A stretch of DNA of 64,000 nt from LMUY01 sp964247705 (lineage in GTDB: Bacteria; Pseudomonadota; Alphaproteobacteria; Acetobacterales; Acetobacteraceae), in assembly GCA_964247705.1 (NCBI GenBank), contig CAXTVQ010000013.1:1-64000 (forward strand), in the 5' to 3' direction. The notes beneath the pieces are model-generated. The model made no database searches. It saw only the letters and a list, made by a program, of their open reading frames with translations, and was not told the DNA's origin. Shown piece after piece: positions 36,094-43,611 of this stretch. Within the stretch, counting starts at the first letter, position 1, and each line of letters starts with the position of its first letter. Made by a program: the position numbers and the translations under genes.

Positions 36094-37038
36094 TCAGCCG
36101 GTCAGGGTGCCATTGAAGGAGGCATCGAACGCGGGGCCGGCGTCCAACCGGGCGTGGATGACGCCGGCAGCCAGATAACGGTCGGCGGTCCTCTGCTCGT
36201 CCGCGATCACCCGCGCGTCGATCGGCACCGGCGCCGGGGCGTCGGTGTCGAACACGAGCCTTGCCACACGCTGCTCGACGCCGATCTCGGCCGCCAGCGC
36301 GCGGGCATAATCGTCCGGATGCGCCTGTGCCCAGCGCCGGGCCACCGCCAGCCGGTGCGAGAAATCCAGCAACGCGTCTCGCCGGCGGGCGATCGCGTCG
36401 TTGGTGGCGACAAGGTAGGACAGGCCGGACGTCAGACCTCCACTGCCGTCCACCAACACCCGCATCTGGTCGATCAGCCGCGCCTCGGCCACGTAAACGC
36501 CCCAGGAGCACCAGGCATCCACCGCGCCCGTGCTCAACGCCGTCTTCGCCTCTCCCGGCATCAGGTTGGCGATCTTGATCGCGGTGAAGGGCCAGCCTTG
36601 CGCTTCGGCGATGGCCAGCACCAGCGAGTGCCCGATCGACCCGCGGTTGACGGCGACCGTGCGGCCCTTGAGGTCGGCCACCGACCGGATGGGCGAGGCC
36701 TGGCCCACCAGGACGGCCGTCCCCGCGCCCGTCGTGCGGATGGGAGCGACGATGCGGGCCTGCAGCCCGGCCGCGAGCGCAAACGTGGTCGGCGCGTCGC
36801 CGGCGAAGGCCAGGTCGACCGCATTGGCGTTCAGTGCCTCCAACACGGGTGCGGCCGCAGCAAACTGGTTCCATTCCAACGTATATGGCAGGCCGTCGAG
36901 CACGCCTGCCGCGCTCATCAGGGATTGCGTGCCGCCCTTCTGGTCGCCCGCACGCAGGGTGATGGCGGCGGCCGAGGCCCGGCCGCCGAGCAATGCGGCT
37001 GCCGCGAGCCCGGTGACGACCTGCCGCCGCGTGTTCAC
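36094..37038 (-). CDS. ssuA: Aliphatic sulfonate ABC transporter substrate-binding protein
   Basis: 314-residue periplasmic protein of the SsuA/TauA family. The N-terminus MNTRRQVVTGLAAAALLGG resembles a short twin-arginine signal (RR followed by a hydrophobic run) but may be a Sec signal. Ligand-domain stretches are FAGDAPTTFALAAG, SVADLKGRTVAVNRGS and VDAWCSWGVYVAEAR. The start is GTG 37038, overlapping the stop of a small upstream gene (GTGA), so it is probably made by coupled translation. It delivers sulfonates or related compounds to SsuB-SsuC. Confidence 0.9.
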   Translation of the reverse strand: MNTRRQVVTGLAAAALLGGRASAAAITLRAGDQKGGTQSLMSAAGVLDGLPYTLEWNQFAAAAPVLEALNANAVDLAFAGDAPTTFALAAGLQARIVAPIRTTGAGTAVLVGQASPIRSVADLKGRTVAVNRGSIGHSLVLAIAEAQGWPFTAIKIANLMPGEAKTALSTGAVDAWCSWGVYVAEARLIDQMRVLVDGSGGLTSGLSYLVATNDAIARRRDALLDFSHRLAVARRWAQAHPDDYARALAAEIGVEQRVARLVFDTDAPAPVPIDARVIADEQRTADRYLAAGVIHARLDAGPAFDASFNGTLTG

Positions 37039-37277
37039 GACGGTGACCCGGACAAGCCCAGCACCGCGCGCTGCTGCGGCAGCGGCCGCACGTCTCTGAG
37101 CCGGCCCGTCGTGAACAGGTGCTGAACTGCACTCCTGAGATCGTCCAGGGAGCGCCACGTGCTCTCGTCCAGCTCCTCGACGTTCATGTGGACAGCGCGG
37201 AAACGGAACCCGCCGCCGATGGTGATCGCCGCACCAACGAAGGTTCCGCCTACCTCAATGACATTGGACTTAATCAT
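37035..37277 (-). CDS. Small conserved-looking protein coupled to ssuA
   Basis: 80 residues, family not recognised. The N-terminal half is a glycine-rich, beta-like segment, MIKSNVIEVGGTFVGAAITI then GGGFRFRAVHMNVEELDE, and the C-terminal half contains a helix (WRSLDDLRSAVQHLFTTGRL) and a basic Pro-rich tail. No signal peptide. ATG 37277 has AAGG 8 bases upstream; a GTG at 37286 would add MAK. The stop overlaps the ssuA GTG, and a terminator hairpin precedes the gene, so it opens the ssuA-ssuD transcript. Codon use and coupling argue that it is translated. It could be a regulator, chaperone or sulfonate-linked accessory; function unknown. Confidence 0.7.
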   Translation of the reverse strand: MIKSNVIEVGGTFVGAAITIGGGFRFRAVHMNVEELDESTWRSLDDLRSAVQHLFTTGRLRDVRPLPQQRAVLGLSGSPS

Positions 37278-37306
37278 CTTCGCCACCTTGCCAAATTAGG
37301 TTGGTC

Positions 37307-37334
37307 AAAAGCGCCGTCCGGGTTTGACGGCGCC
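37307..37334 (-). terminator. Intrinsic terminator after ssuB
   Basis: On the minus strand GCGCCGTC, loop AAACCCG, GACGGCGC, then TTTTG. An 8-base GC stem with a short T-run lies about 50 bases after the ssuB stop and 30 bases before the small gene. It would end the ssuCB transcript or act as an attenuator for the genes behind it. Confidence 0.7.
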
Positions 37335-37384
37335 AAATCGGAGAGGCTGGATCCTGCGGCAACCGCACTGGGAACCGTGACGGG

Positions 37385-38179
37385 CTACGCGCCCAAAACG
37401 CCTGCGCCGTGTGTTTCCGTCATGGCGTTCGCCGTCGGCACCGCCACGCCGAGCCGGGTCAGCAGGGATGCGCGCAAACCTGCAAAGTCCGCACTCGCAC
37501 GGTCACGCGGCCGGGCGGCGTCGTTCGGCAGATCCAGGACGATGCGGCCCCTCTCCAGAACGAGAACGCGGTCGGCCAGCGATACAGCTTCGTCCACGTC
37601 GTGAGTGACGAGCAGCGTGGCCGGACGATGCTTGGCCCACAGGTCGAGAACCAACGCGTGCATGCGCAACCGCGTCAGCGCGTCGAGCGCCGCGAACGGC
37701 TCGTCCAGCAGCAGCAGGCTCGGCGCCCGTACCAAGGCCCGGGCCAACGCCGCCCGCTGCGCTTCGCCGCCTGATAACGTTGTGGGCCATGCGTCCACCC
37801 GGTGGGACAATCCAACTTCCGCCAAAGCCGCGATCGCGCGGTCACGCGCGCTGTCCTTTGCCCGTTCCGGCAGACCGAGCGCCACGTTGCGCCACACGGT
37901 TTTCCACGGCAGCAGCAGCGGCTGTTGGAACGCCACCGCCACGGGCTGCGGCAACGACACCACGGCGTCCGCCGGGACGGGATCGAGGCCGGCCAGCGTT
38001 CGCAGCAGCGTGGTCTTGCCGGATCCGCTCGCGCCGAGCAGCGCCACGAACTCGCCGGGATGGATGTCCAGGTCCAGCGACTGAAGCACCGCCGGGCCGT
38101 CGCCGAAGCGCCGGGTCAGGTTGCGGACGCGTGCCCCGCCGACGTCACGGGAGGGGAAGGACATGCTGCCGTCCATCAC
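37385..38179 (-). CDS. ssuB: Sulfonate/nitrate-type ABC transporter ATP-binding protein
   Basis: 264-residue ATPase of the SsuB/TauB class. Walker A GASGSGKTT, signature LSGGEAQRAALARAL, Walker B LLLLDEPFAALD and switch VTHDVDEAVSLADRV are all present. The start is GTG 38179 immediately followed by ATG 38176, either of which could serve. It lies one base after the ssuC stop. It energises import by SsuA-SsuC. The C-terminus (SLLTRLGVAVPTANAMTETH) is longer than the minimal SsuB. Confidence 0.92.
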   Translation of the reverse strand: MMDGSMSFPSRDVGGARVRNLTRRFGDGPAVLQSLDLDIHPGEFVALLGASGSGKTTLLRTLAGLDPVPADAVVSLPQPVAVAFQQPLLLPWKTVWRNVALGLPERAKDSARDRAIAALAEVGLSHRVDAWPTTLSGGEAQRAALARALVRAPSLLLLDEPFAALDALTRLRMHALVLDLWAKHRPATLLVTHDVDEAVSLADRVLVLERGRIVLDLPNDAARPRDRASADFAGLRASLLTRLGVAVPTANAMTETHGAGVLGA

Positions 38180-38180
38180 T

Positions 38181-39008
38181 TCAACCCCGCACCGAAATGG
38201 GCCGCCATGCCAGCAGGCGACGCTCCAGCAGGCGCACCAACGTGTCGGCAGCGAGGCCGAGCAGCGCGTACATCAGCAGGCCGACCAGGATCACGTCCGT
38301 GCGCAGGAAGTCGCGTGCGTCGTTGATCATGTAGCCGATGCCAGCATTGGCGTTGACCTGCTCCGCCACGACGAGCGACAGCCAGGCCAACCCTAAGCTG
38401 TAGCGTAGGCCGACCAACGCCGACGGTAGCGCACCCGGCAGGATGACGTGGCGGATCAAACCCACCCGGTCCAAGCCGAAAACCTGCCCCATCTCGATCA
38501 GCCGGGGCTCGATCCCGCGGATGCCGGCGAACAGGTTCAGGTAGATCGGGAACCCGGTGCCAAGTGCCACGAGCATGATCTTGGGGGTCTCGCCGATGCC
38601 GAACCACAGGATGAACAGCGGCACCAGGGCCAGGAACGGCAACGTGCGCAGCATCTGCACGGGGGCGTCCACGATGTCCTCCCCAAGGCGGGACAGGCCG
38701 GCCACCAAAGCCAGGGCGGCGCCGACGCTCAACCCGAGCGCCAGGCCAGCCGCCACCCGGCCCAGCGACACGGCGATATTCCAGGGCAGCTCGCCGGAGA
38801 CCAGCAGGGTCCATGCCGTCGTCAGGATGGCGCTGGGCGCGGCCAGGGTGCGCGGCGAGAGCAGCCCGCTCATGGAGGCGGCTTGCCACAGCAGCACGAG
38901 GACGAGCGGCGACATAAAGCGGCGCCACCGCGCGCGCCGGACCGGACCGACGACCGGGACGGCGGGGGCAGTGGTCGACACCGGCTGAGTCAGGGTGGTT
39001 GTTGTCAT
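38181..39008 (-). CDS. ssuC: Sulfonate ABC transporter permease
   Basis: 275-residue inner-membrane permease of the SsuC/TauC class with about six helices. The family segment ILPGALPSALVGLRYSLGLA contains the EAA-like coupling loop, followed by AWLSLVVAEQVNANAGIGYMI. Possible starts are ATG 39008 or ATG 39017 (MERM); the first has GGAG a few bases upstream. Gene order ssuC-ssuB, then terminator, then small gene-ssuA-ssuD is unlike the usual ssuEADCB, so two transcription units are likely. Confidence 0.9.
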   Translation of the reverse strand: MTTTTLTQPVSTTAPAVPVVGPVRRARWRRFMSPLVLVLLWQAASMSGLLSPRTLAAPSAILTTAWTLLVSGELPWNIAVSLGRVAAGLALGLSVGAALALVAGLSRLGEDIVDAPVQMLRTLPFLALVPLFILWFGIGETPKIMLVALGTGFPIYLNLFAGIRGIEPRLIEMGQVFGLDRVGLIRHVILPGALPSALVGLRYSLGLAWLSLVVAEQVNANAGIGYMINDARDFLRTDVILVGLLMYALLGLAADTLVRLLERRLLAWRPISVRG

Positions 39009-39148
39009 ACGCTCCATCGCTGAGGGCCGAGTTGCCACCTGCAAGATGTTACCCGTGGGACCCTCGGTCGCAAGAGAACCGTCCGGCAAAGAATGCCGGC
39101 GCCCCAGCATGGAGTGCTCCGGGACCGGTCTGGCGAAGAACGGCTTCC

Positions 39149-39475
39149 TTAGGGCCGGTCGTCTTGGCCCGGCAGCTCCAGTTCCAGCAGCGAGGACGAC
39201 AGCGACTTGCCGTGCGTGTCCAGCGCGAGCGACCGCGTGACGCCGCCGCCCAGCGCTTGCTCCATGACGAAGTTCAGCGCGCCCAGTCCCGGCAGCTCGT
39301 AGCGCATCACCCGGCCCTGCACGACACCGGCGAAATGCGCGCGCACCCGCTCCGCCGTCACGTGCTCGGCCAGGAACGCGTAGTCCGCCGGGTCATAGGC
39401 GATGACGGAGATGTTGGACGTGTCGCCTTTGTCCCCTGTCCGCGCGTGGGCCAGCGCGCGCAGCCGGACGGTCAT
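39149..39475 (-). CDS. AtuA-associated small subunit (AtuA C-terminal domain protein)
   Basis: 108-residue protein matching the short companion of AtuA-family proteins: MTVRLRALAHARTGDKGDTSN is the hallmark start, followed by SVIAYDPADYAFL and the C-terminal LDTHGKSLSSSLLELEL. In other genomes this domain is fused to AtuA or encoded directly after it. Here it overlaps AtuA by 4 bases. AtuA family members take part in catabolic pathways such as acyclic terpene utilisation, but the biochemical step is not established. Confidence 0.88.
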   Translation of the reverse strand: MTVRLRALAHARTGDKGDTSNISVIAYDPADYAFLAEHVTAERVRAHFAGVVQGRVMRYELPGLGALNFVMEQALGGGVTRSLALDTHGKSLSSSLLELELPGQDDRP

Positions 39476-40806
39476 GCCACCCACTCCACGCGCGGTTGCG
39501 GCAGGCTCGCCGGCACCAGCGTGGAGGCGACGGCGATCACCTCGCGGGCACCCTTCCAAACGCCGCCGCCGCCGGCCGGGCCGTTGGTGTAGAGCGTCTC
39601 CACCTCGTTGCCGATGCGCACCGCCTCCGCCATGCTGCCGGTCCGCCCGGCCACGCGGATCCGCACCTCGCTCGGCTCCGGCGGCCGGGCGACCGGACCG
39701 CGATGCACCGAATCGACCCCGATCATGTCGAACCGCAGTTCGGTCGCGGCGACACCGGTGATCCGAAGCCGCTCCTCGACGATCCGCAACGCCAGCTCCG
39801 CCCGGGCGCGTGACCCGGCGCCGGCGTAGGAGATCTCGCCCTCGCCGATGAACCCGTCGTGGTAGCCGATCGACACCTTCAGCGTTCCCGTCGCCGGGTG
39901 GCCCGTGGCACCGGTGATGGCCACGCGGTCCGGACCGTCGGGCTGCAGGCGGACGCGTGAGAAATCCGCCACCACGTCCGGCTGCAGGTAGCGGGCCGGG
40001 TCGTGCACTTCGTAGAGCAACTGCTCGATGCAGGTTGGCACTGTCACCGCGCCACCGGATCCGGCGACCTTCGTGATCACGGCGTCCCCGCTTGGCGCCA
40101 CCTCGGCGAGCGGGAAGCCAAGGCGCGCCAGCCCGGCTACGTCCTTTGCGCCCGGGTCGGCAAAGTAGCCGCCGGTGATCTGCCCGGCGCATTCCAGCAG
40201 GTGGCCGACCGCGGTGCCGCGCCCGAGCCGGTCCCAGTCGTCCATGGCCCAGCCGAATTCGTGCACCAGCGGCGCCAGGAACATCGCCGGGTCCCCGACG
40301 CGGCCCGTGATCACGATGTCCGCTCCGCCGGCCAGTGCCTCGGCGATCGGCCCGGCGCCGAGATAGGCGTTGGCGGAAATGATCTGGGCCCGGATGTCCG
40401 CCACCGTCCCTGGCCGGTCGGTGAGTGCGAGGTCCGTGTCGCGTACCGCCTCCGTCAGATCATCGCCGGTGACTGCGGCGATGCGCAGGGCGGGCAAGCC
40501 GAGTTCGCGCGCGATGGCGGCGGTGGTGCGGGCGGCGGCGAGCGGGTTGGCGGCGCCCATGTTGGTGATGATCCGCACCCCGCCAAGGCGGCAGGCGGGC
40601 AACACGGCGCGCATGCGTTCGCGCAGCAGTGGATCGAACCCGGCGGCCGGGTCCCGCCGCCGCTCGCCCTGGGCCAAAGCGATGGTCCGCTCGGCCAGGC
40701 ACTCGAACACCAGGTAGTCCAGCCGGCCATGTTGGGCCAGTTCCAGCGCGGGCTCGATCCGGTCGCCGGAGTAGCCGGCGCCGGCGCCGATGCGGATGGT
40801 TTGCAT
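39472..40806 (-). CDS. Acyclic terpene utilization AtuA family protein (DUF1446)
   Basis: 444-residue cytoplasmic protein of the AtuA/DUF1446 family. Recognisable stretches are IRIGAGAGYSGDRIEPALEL at the start, LDYLVFECLAERTIALAQ, VRIITNMGAANPLAAA, ADIVITGRVGDPAMFLAPL and the C-terminal LYTNGPAGGGG. In Pseudomonas, AtuA belongs to the citronellol/geranate pathway; the family is widespread beside hydrolase and acyl-CoA genes. Start ATG 40806 shares one base with the stop of the FMN reductase. Only the family is supported; the reaction is unknown. Confidence 0.88.
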   Translation of the reverse strand: MQTIRIGAGAGYSGDRIEPALELAQHGRLDYLVFECLAERTIALAQGERRRDPAAGFDPLLRERMRAVLPACRLGGVRIITNMGAANPLAAARTTAAIARELGLPALRIAAVTGDDLTEAVRDTDLALTDRPGTVADIRAQIISANAYLGAGPIAEALAGGADIVITGRVGDPAMFLAPLVHEFGWAMDDWDRLGRGTAVGHLLECAGQITGGYFADPGAKDVAGLARLGFPLAEVAPSGDAVITKVAGSGGAVTVPTCIEQLLYEVHDPARYLQPDVVADFSRVRLQPDGPDRVAITGATGHPATGTLKVSIGYHDGFIGEGEISYAGAGSRARAELALRIVEERLRITGVAATELRFDMIGVDSVHRGPVARPPEPSEVRIRVAGRTGSMAEAVRIGNEVETLYTNGPAGGGGVWKGAREVIAVASTLVPASLPQPRVEWVA

Positions 40807-41393
40807 CAAACGGCCGCCACGCGGGCGCGTTGCTGGCGGGCTGCTTGCGTCCACCAGGCGAGATCGTGCGCGAACGGCTCGAATGCGCGTTCCAGCGCCT
40901 TGCCCGGCTCGCCGATCGGTTCGCCCGCCTGGTCCAAAGCCTGGGTAATCGGGCCCACCGACAGCATGCGGGGAACGACGGCCATGCCCATCTCGGCCAG
41001 AATGCCGTGCCATGCGACACCGCCGCGGACTCCGGCGAACCGCCCTGTCGAGTAGCTGGCAATAGCAGCCGGGCGCCAGGCCCATTCCTCGAGGAAATGG
41101 TCGGTCAGGTTCTTCAAGCCCGGCTGCACGCTCCAGTTATATTCGCCCACGACGAAGACGAAGGCGTCTGCATGGCGGATCTTGCCGGCGAGTGCCTCCA
41201 TGTTCGCAGGCGCAGTGCCTGGCGCGTGTTCCTTGTACATCCGGTCCAGCATCGGCAGCCCGACTGCCTTCGCATCCACCAATTCCGCCGCCATCCCAGA
41301 TGCGCATAGACGGGCAACCAGAAAATCCGCCAGGCGGATCCCAGTCCGGTCAGCGCGGTAGGAGCCGTAGAACACCAGGATGCGGTCGGCCAT
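40806..41393 (-). CDS. NADPH-dependent FMN reductase
   Basis: 195-residue flavodoxin-like reductase. The phosphate loop FYGSYRADRTGIRLADFL and the flavin-contact segment GEYNWSVQPGLKNLTDHFLEE (split here by family spacing) are diagnostic. It would supply FMNH2 to the luciferase-like monooxygenases in this window, ssuD (34950) and the one at 20851, a role played by SsuE in sulfonate systems. It lies between a DapA-like aldolase and AtuA, 27 bases after the former. Confidence 0.88.
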   Translation of the reverse strand: MADRILVFYGSYRADRTGIRLADFLVARLCASGMAAELVDAKAVGLPMLDRMYKEHAPGTAPANMEALAGKIRHADAFVFVVGEYNWSVQPGLKNLTDHFLEEWAWRPAAIASYSTGRFAGVRGGVAWHGILAEMGMAVVPRMLSVGPITQALDQAGEPIGEPGKALERAFEPFAHDLAWWTQAARQQRARVAAV

Positions 41394-41420
41394 GATGGGC
41401 CGACGCTACATCACGCCGGG

Positions 41421-42404
41421 TCAGTGCACTACGGTCAAACTCGGCCGTATCGCGGGTGGTCGGTGCGCCGCCCGGTCGACCGCCGCCTTCTCCGCCGCGA
41501 GTATGCCGGCCAGCATCGTCGCCAGCCGGCCCTGCGTGGCGGCGGTGGCGCCGGTCAGCGGCAGGCGCAGTTCGCCCGAGCAGAGGCGCAGCGCGAACAA
41601 CGCCGCCTTGAGCGGGATCGGGTTCGACTCCGCGAACAATGCGTCGTGCAGCGGCGCCAGCAGGTCCCGGATGCGTCCCAACGCTTCGTGCTCGCCATGG
41701 TCCCAGGCCTCGTGCATCTGTGCGCACAGGGCTGGAACCACGTTGGCGGTCACCGAAACGCAGCCCTGGCCGCCCATCGCGCGGTAGGCGGCGGCCGTGG
41801 CGTCATCGCCGGTCATCTGCACCAGGTGCTCGCCGCAGAGCGCACGCAACCGCGGTGGGCGGGCGAGGTTGGCGGTCGCATCCTTTACCGCGGCGACGAA
41901 CCCGGCCTCGAACAGGCGGGCGATCGTCTCGTCCTCGATCCCGACGCCGACCCGGCCTGGGATGTCGTACAGCATGATCGGCAGGTCGGCCGCGCAGGTG
42001 ATGGCGCGTATGTGCGTCATGATCCCCTCCTGCGTCGGCTTCACGTAGGGGGTAGGCGAGACCAGCAGGGCACCGGCGCCGTTGCGCAGCGCGACCCCGG
42101 CCAGATTGGCCGCTTCGGCGGTGCAACCGGCGTTGCAGCCGGCGATGATGGGCAATGCCGGGCCTACTGCCTCCACTGCGGCCGCGACGATGGCGCCCTG
42201 CTCCTGCTCCGTCAGGCTCGGCCCTTCGCCGGTGCTGCCGCAGACTACGATCGCCGCCGTGCCGCCGCGCACCTGGCGTTCGCACAGCAAGGCGACGGCC
42301 TCGAGGTCCACGCCCCCATTCAGGAACGGGGTGGCGAGGGCCGTGACGGAGCCGGTGAGCCCGCTCAGAGTGTTAGAGCGGTCCGCGGATTTAACTCGTT
42401 TCAT
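41421..42404 (-). CDS. Dihydrodipicolinate synthase/N-acetylneuraminate lyase family aldolase
   Basis: 327-residue class I aldolase of the DapA superfamily. The phosphate/carboxylate motif is GSTGEGPSL (DapA proper has GTTGE), the tyrosine lies in LYDIPGRVGVG, and the Schiff-base lysine in AAVKDATANLARPP. The Ser instead of the first Thr and the catabolic neighbours suggest a KDG- or hydroxyproline-pathway-type lyase rather than lysine biosynthesis. Start ATG 42404 has GAGG 6 bases upstream. It heads a run with the FMN reductase and AtuA. Confidence 0.88.
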   Translation of the reverse strand: MKRVKSADRSNTLSGLTGSVTALATPFLNGGVDLEAVALLCERQVRGGTAAIVVCGSTGEGPSLTEQEQGAIVAAAVEAVGPALPIIAGCNAGCTAEAANLAGVALRNGAGALLVSPTPYVKPTQEGIMTHIRAITCAADLPIMLYDIPGRVGVGIEDETIARLFEAGFVAAVKDATANLARPPRLRALCGEHLVQMTGDDATAAAYRAMGGQGCVSVTANVVPALCAQMHEAWDHGEHEALGRIRDLLAPLHDALFAESNPIPLKAALFALRLCSGELRLPLTGATAATQGRLATMLAGILAAEKAAVDRAAHRPPAIRPSLTVVH

Positions 42405-42424
42405 GGATTGCCTCGAAGGTGACA

Positions 42425-42889
42425 TCAGCCGGCATCCCGCGGACGGTCGGCGGCAAGGACCACGCGATCCCGCAGCCAATGCGAGCGGATGGCGTGGAAG
42501 CGGTGCTTCACCAGGCAAGCGCGGGTTTGCCGAACCAATGGCGCGCCTTCGCCGGATGCAAAGCGGAGATAGAGGCGGCACGCCGGCCGGCCGGACTTGC
42601 GCACGCGCAAGATCGCGATCTCGGCGGTGTCGAGGCAAAAGATGTTTGGGGCCACGACGGCGTCCACGGGTTCCATTCGCGGCCGGCAGCCGGTCTGGAC
42701 ACTGATCACCGACACGGCACCGCGGGCGTTGAGCGCGCACAACGTTTCCAGCGCACCTGGCCCGACAATGAGGATTTGCTGGTTCCGGACGGGACCGACG
42801 AGGTCGAGGAACCGCTCGGTTTCGACGCTGGTGCTGCTAAGGAGTGGTTCGATCGGCGGAACGCTGAGCGCCTGGATGGTTCTGAGCAT
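42425..42889 (-). CDS. Hypothetical protein with Rossmann-like motif
   Basis: 154 residues, no family recognised. The segment NQQILIVGPGALETLCALNA resembles a SAM-methyltransferase motif I (Gly-rich turn after a beta strand), and VDAVVAPNIFCLD resembles a following strand with acidic end. The full methyltransferase fold would be longer, so this could be a short relative or a remnant. It ends 20 bases before the aldolase start on the same strand. Antisense readings of similar length exist, but codon use favours this strand. Confidence 0.55.
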   Translation of the reverse strand: MLRTIQALSVPPIEPLLSSTSVETERFLDLVGPVRNQQILIVGPGALETLCALNARGAVSVISVQTGCRPRMEPVDAVVAPNIFCLDTAEIAILRVRKSGRPACRLYLRFASGEGAPLVRQTRACLVKHRFHAIRSHWLRDRVVLAADRPRDAG

Positions 42890-42982
42890 GGGGCGACGAT
42901 GCGCCGCATGGGCGTAAACGGGCGATATGGGTTTCGGGCGGGGGTGGCTCGCCTGGAGACTAACCCGGGACGCGGCCAGGTA

Positions 42983-43534
42983 TCAGGCAGCCTCGCCAGG
43001 CAGCGGTTGCGCGAGAAGATCGGCCAGGTCCAGCCTGCGGGTGACCATCGCGAGCGAACCGTCCGCAGCGCGCGGCCACTGGTCGGCGGGCCGGTCCCAG
43101 TAAAGTTCGACACCGTTGCGATCGGGGTCCGACAGGTACAACGCCTCGCTCACACCATGGTCCGAGGCGCCGTCCAGTTGGATGCCGGCCGCCAACAAAC
43201 GGCGCATCGCGTCCGCCAAGTCGGCCCGGGTCGGGTATACGATGGCCAAGTGATACAGCCCGGTCGAGCCAGCGTGCGGCGGAGACCCGTTGCGGCTCTC
43301 CCAGGTGTTGAGGCCGATGTGGTGATGATAACCGCCAGCCGAGATGAACGCGGCCTGGGCCCCAAAGCGCTGGGTCAATTCGAAGCCCAGTACGCCGACG
43401 TAGAACGCGAGCGCCCGGTCCAGATCCGCGACCTTCAGGTGGACATGACCGATGCGAACACCCGCGGCTATGGGCCGCGATGCGGGTGGCAGGGTCCCCG
43501 TTGTCCGTGAGGGCTCTGACACGCTGACCGGCAT
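42983..43534 (-). CDS. VOC family protein (catechol-2,3-dioxygenase-like)
   Basis: 183-residue two-module vicinal-oxygen-chelate protein. Probable metal ligands: His in RIGHVHLKV, His in GLYHLAI and Glu in GVELYWD, forming the usual facial triad; YHHHIGLNTWES is also typical of CatE-like extradiol enzymes. ATG 43534 is chosen because AGGAG lies 7 bases upstream; an ATG at 43579 gives a 15-residue extension. It could be an extradiol dioxygenase or a lyase. Homogentisate dioxygenase nearby hints at aromatic catabolism. Confidence 0.85.
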   Translation of the reverse strand: MPVSVSEPSRTTGTLPPASRPIAAGVRIGHVHLKVADLDRALAFYVGVLGFELTQRFGAQAAFISAGGYHHHIGLNTWESRNGSPPHAGSTGLYHLAIVYPTRADLADAMRRLLAAGIQLDGASDHGVSEALYLSDPDRNGVELYWDRPADQWPRAADGSLAMVTRRLDLADLLAQPLPGEAA

Positions 43535-43611
43535 GGGCGTCTCCTGGAACGGCACAGCTTGCTGTATGGGGTGTTGCACCGCGCCGATCGAGCCCTGCTG
43601 TTATTGATCGC

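Noticed and set aside
42419..43510. 363-codon plus-strand frame over the VOC and hypothetical genes
   Set aside because: The minus-strand VOC gene has metal ligands and a ribosome site; the plus frame has neither domain nor normal composition.
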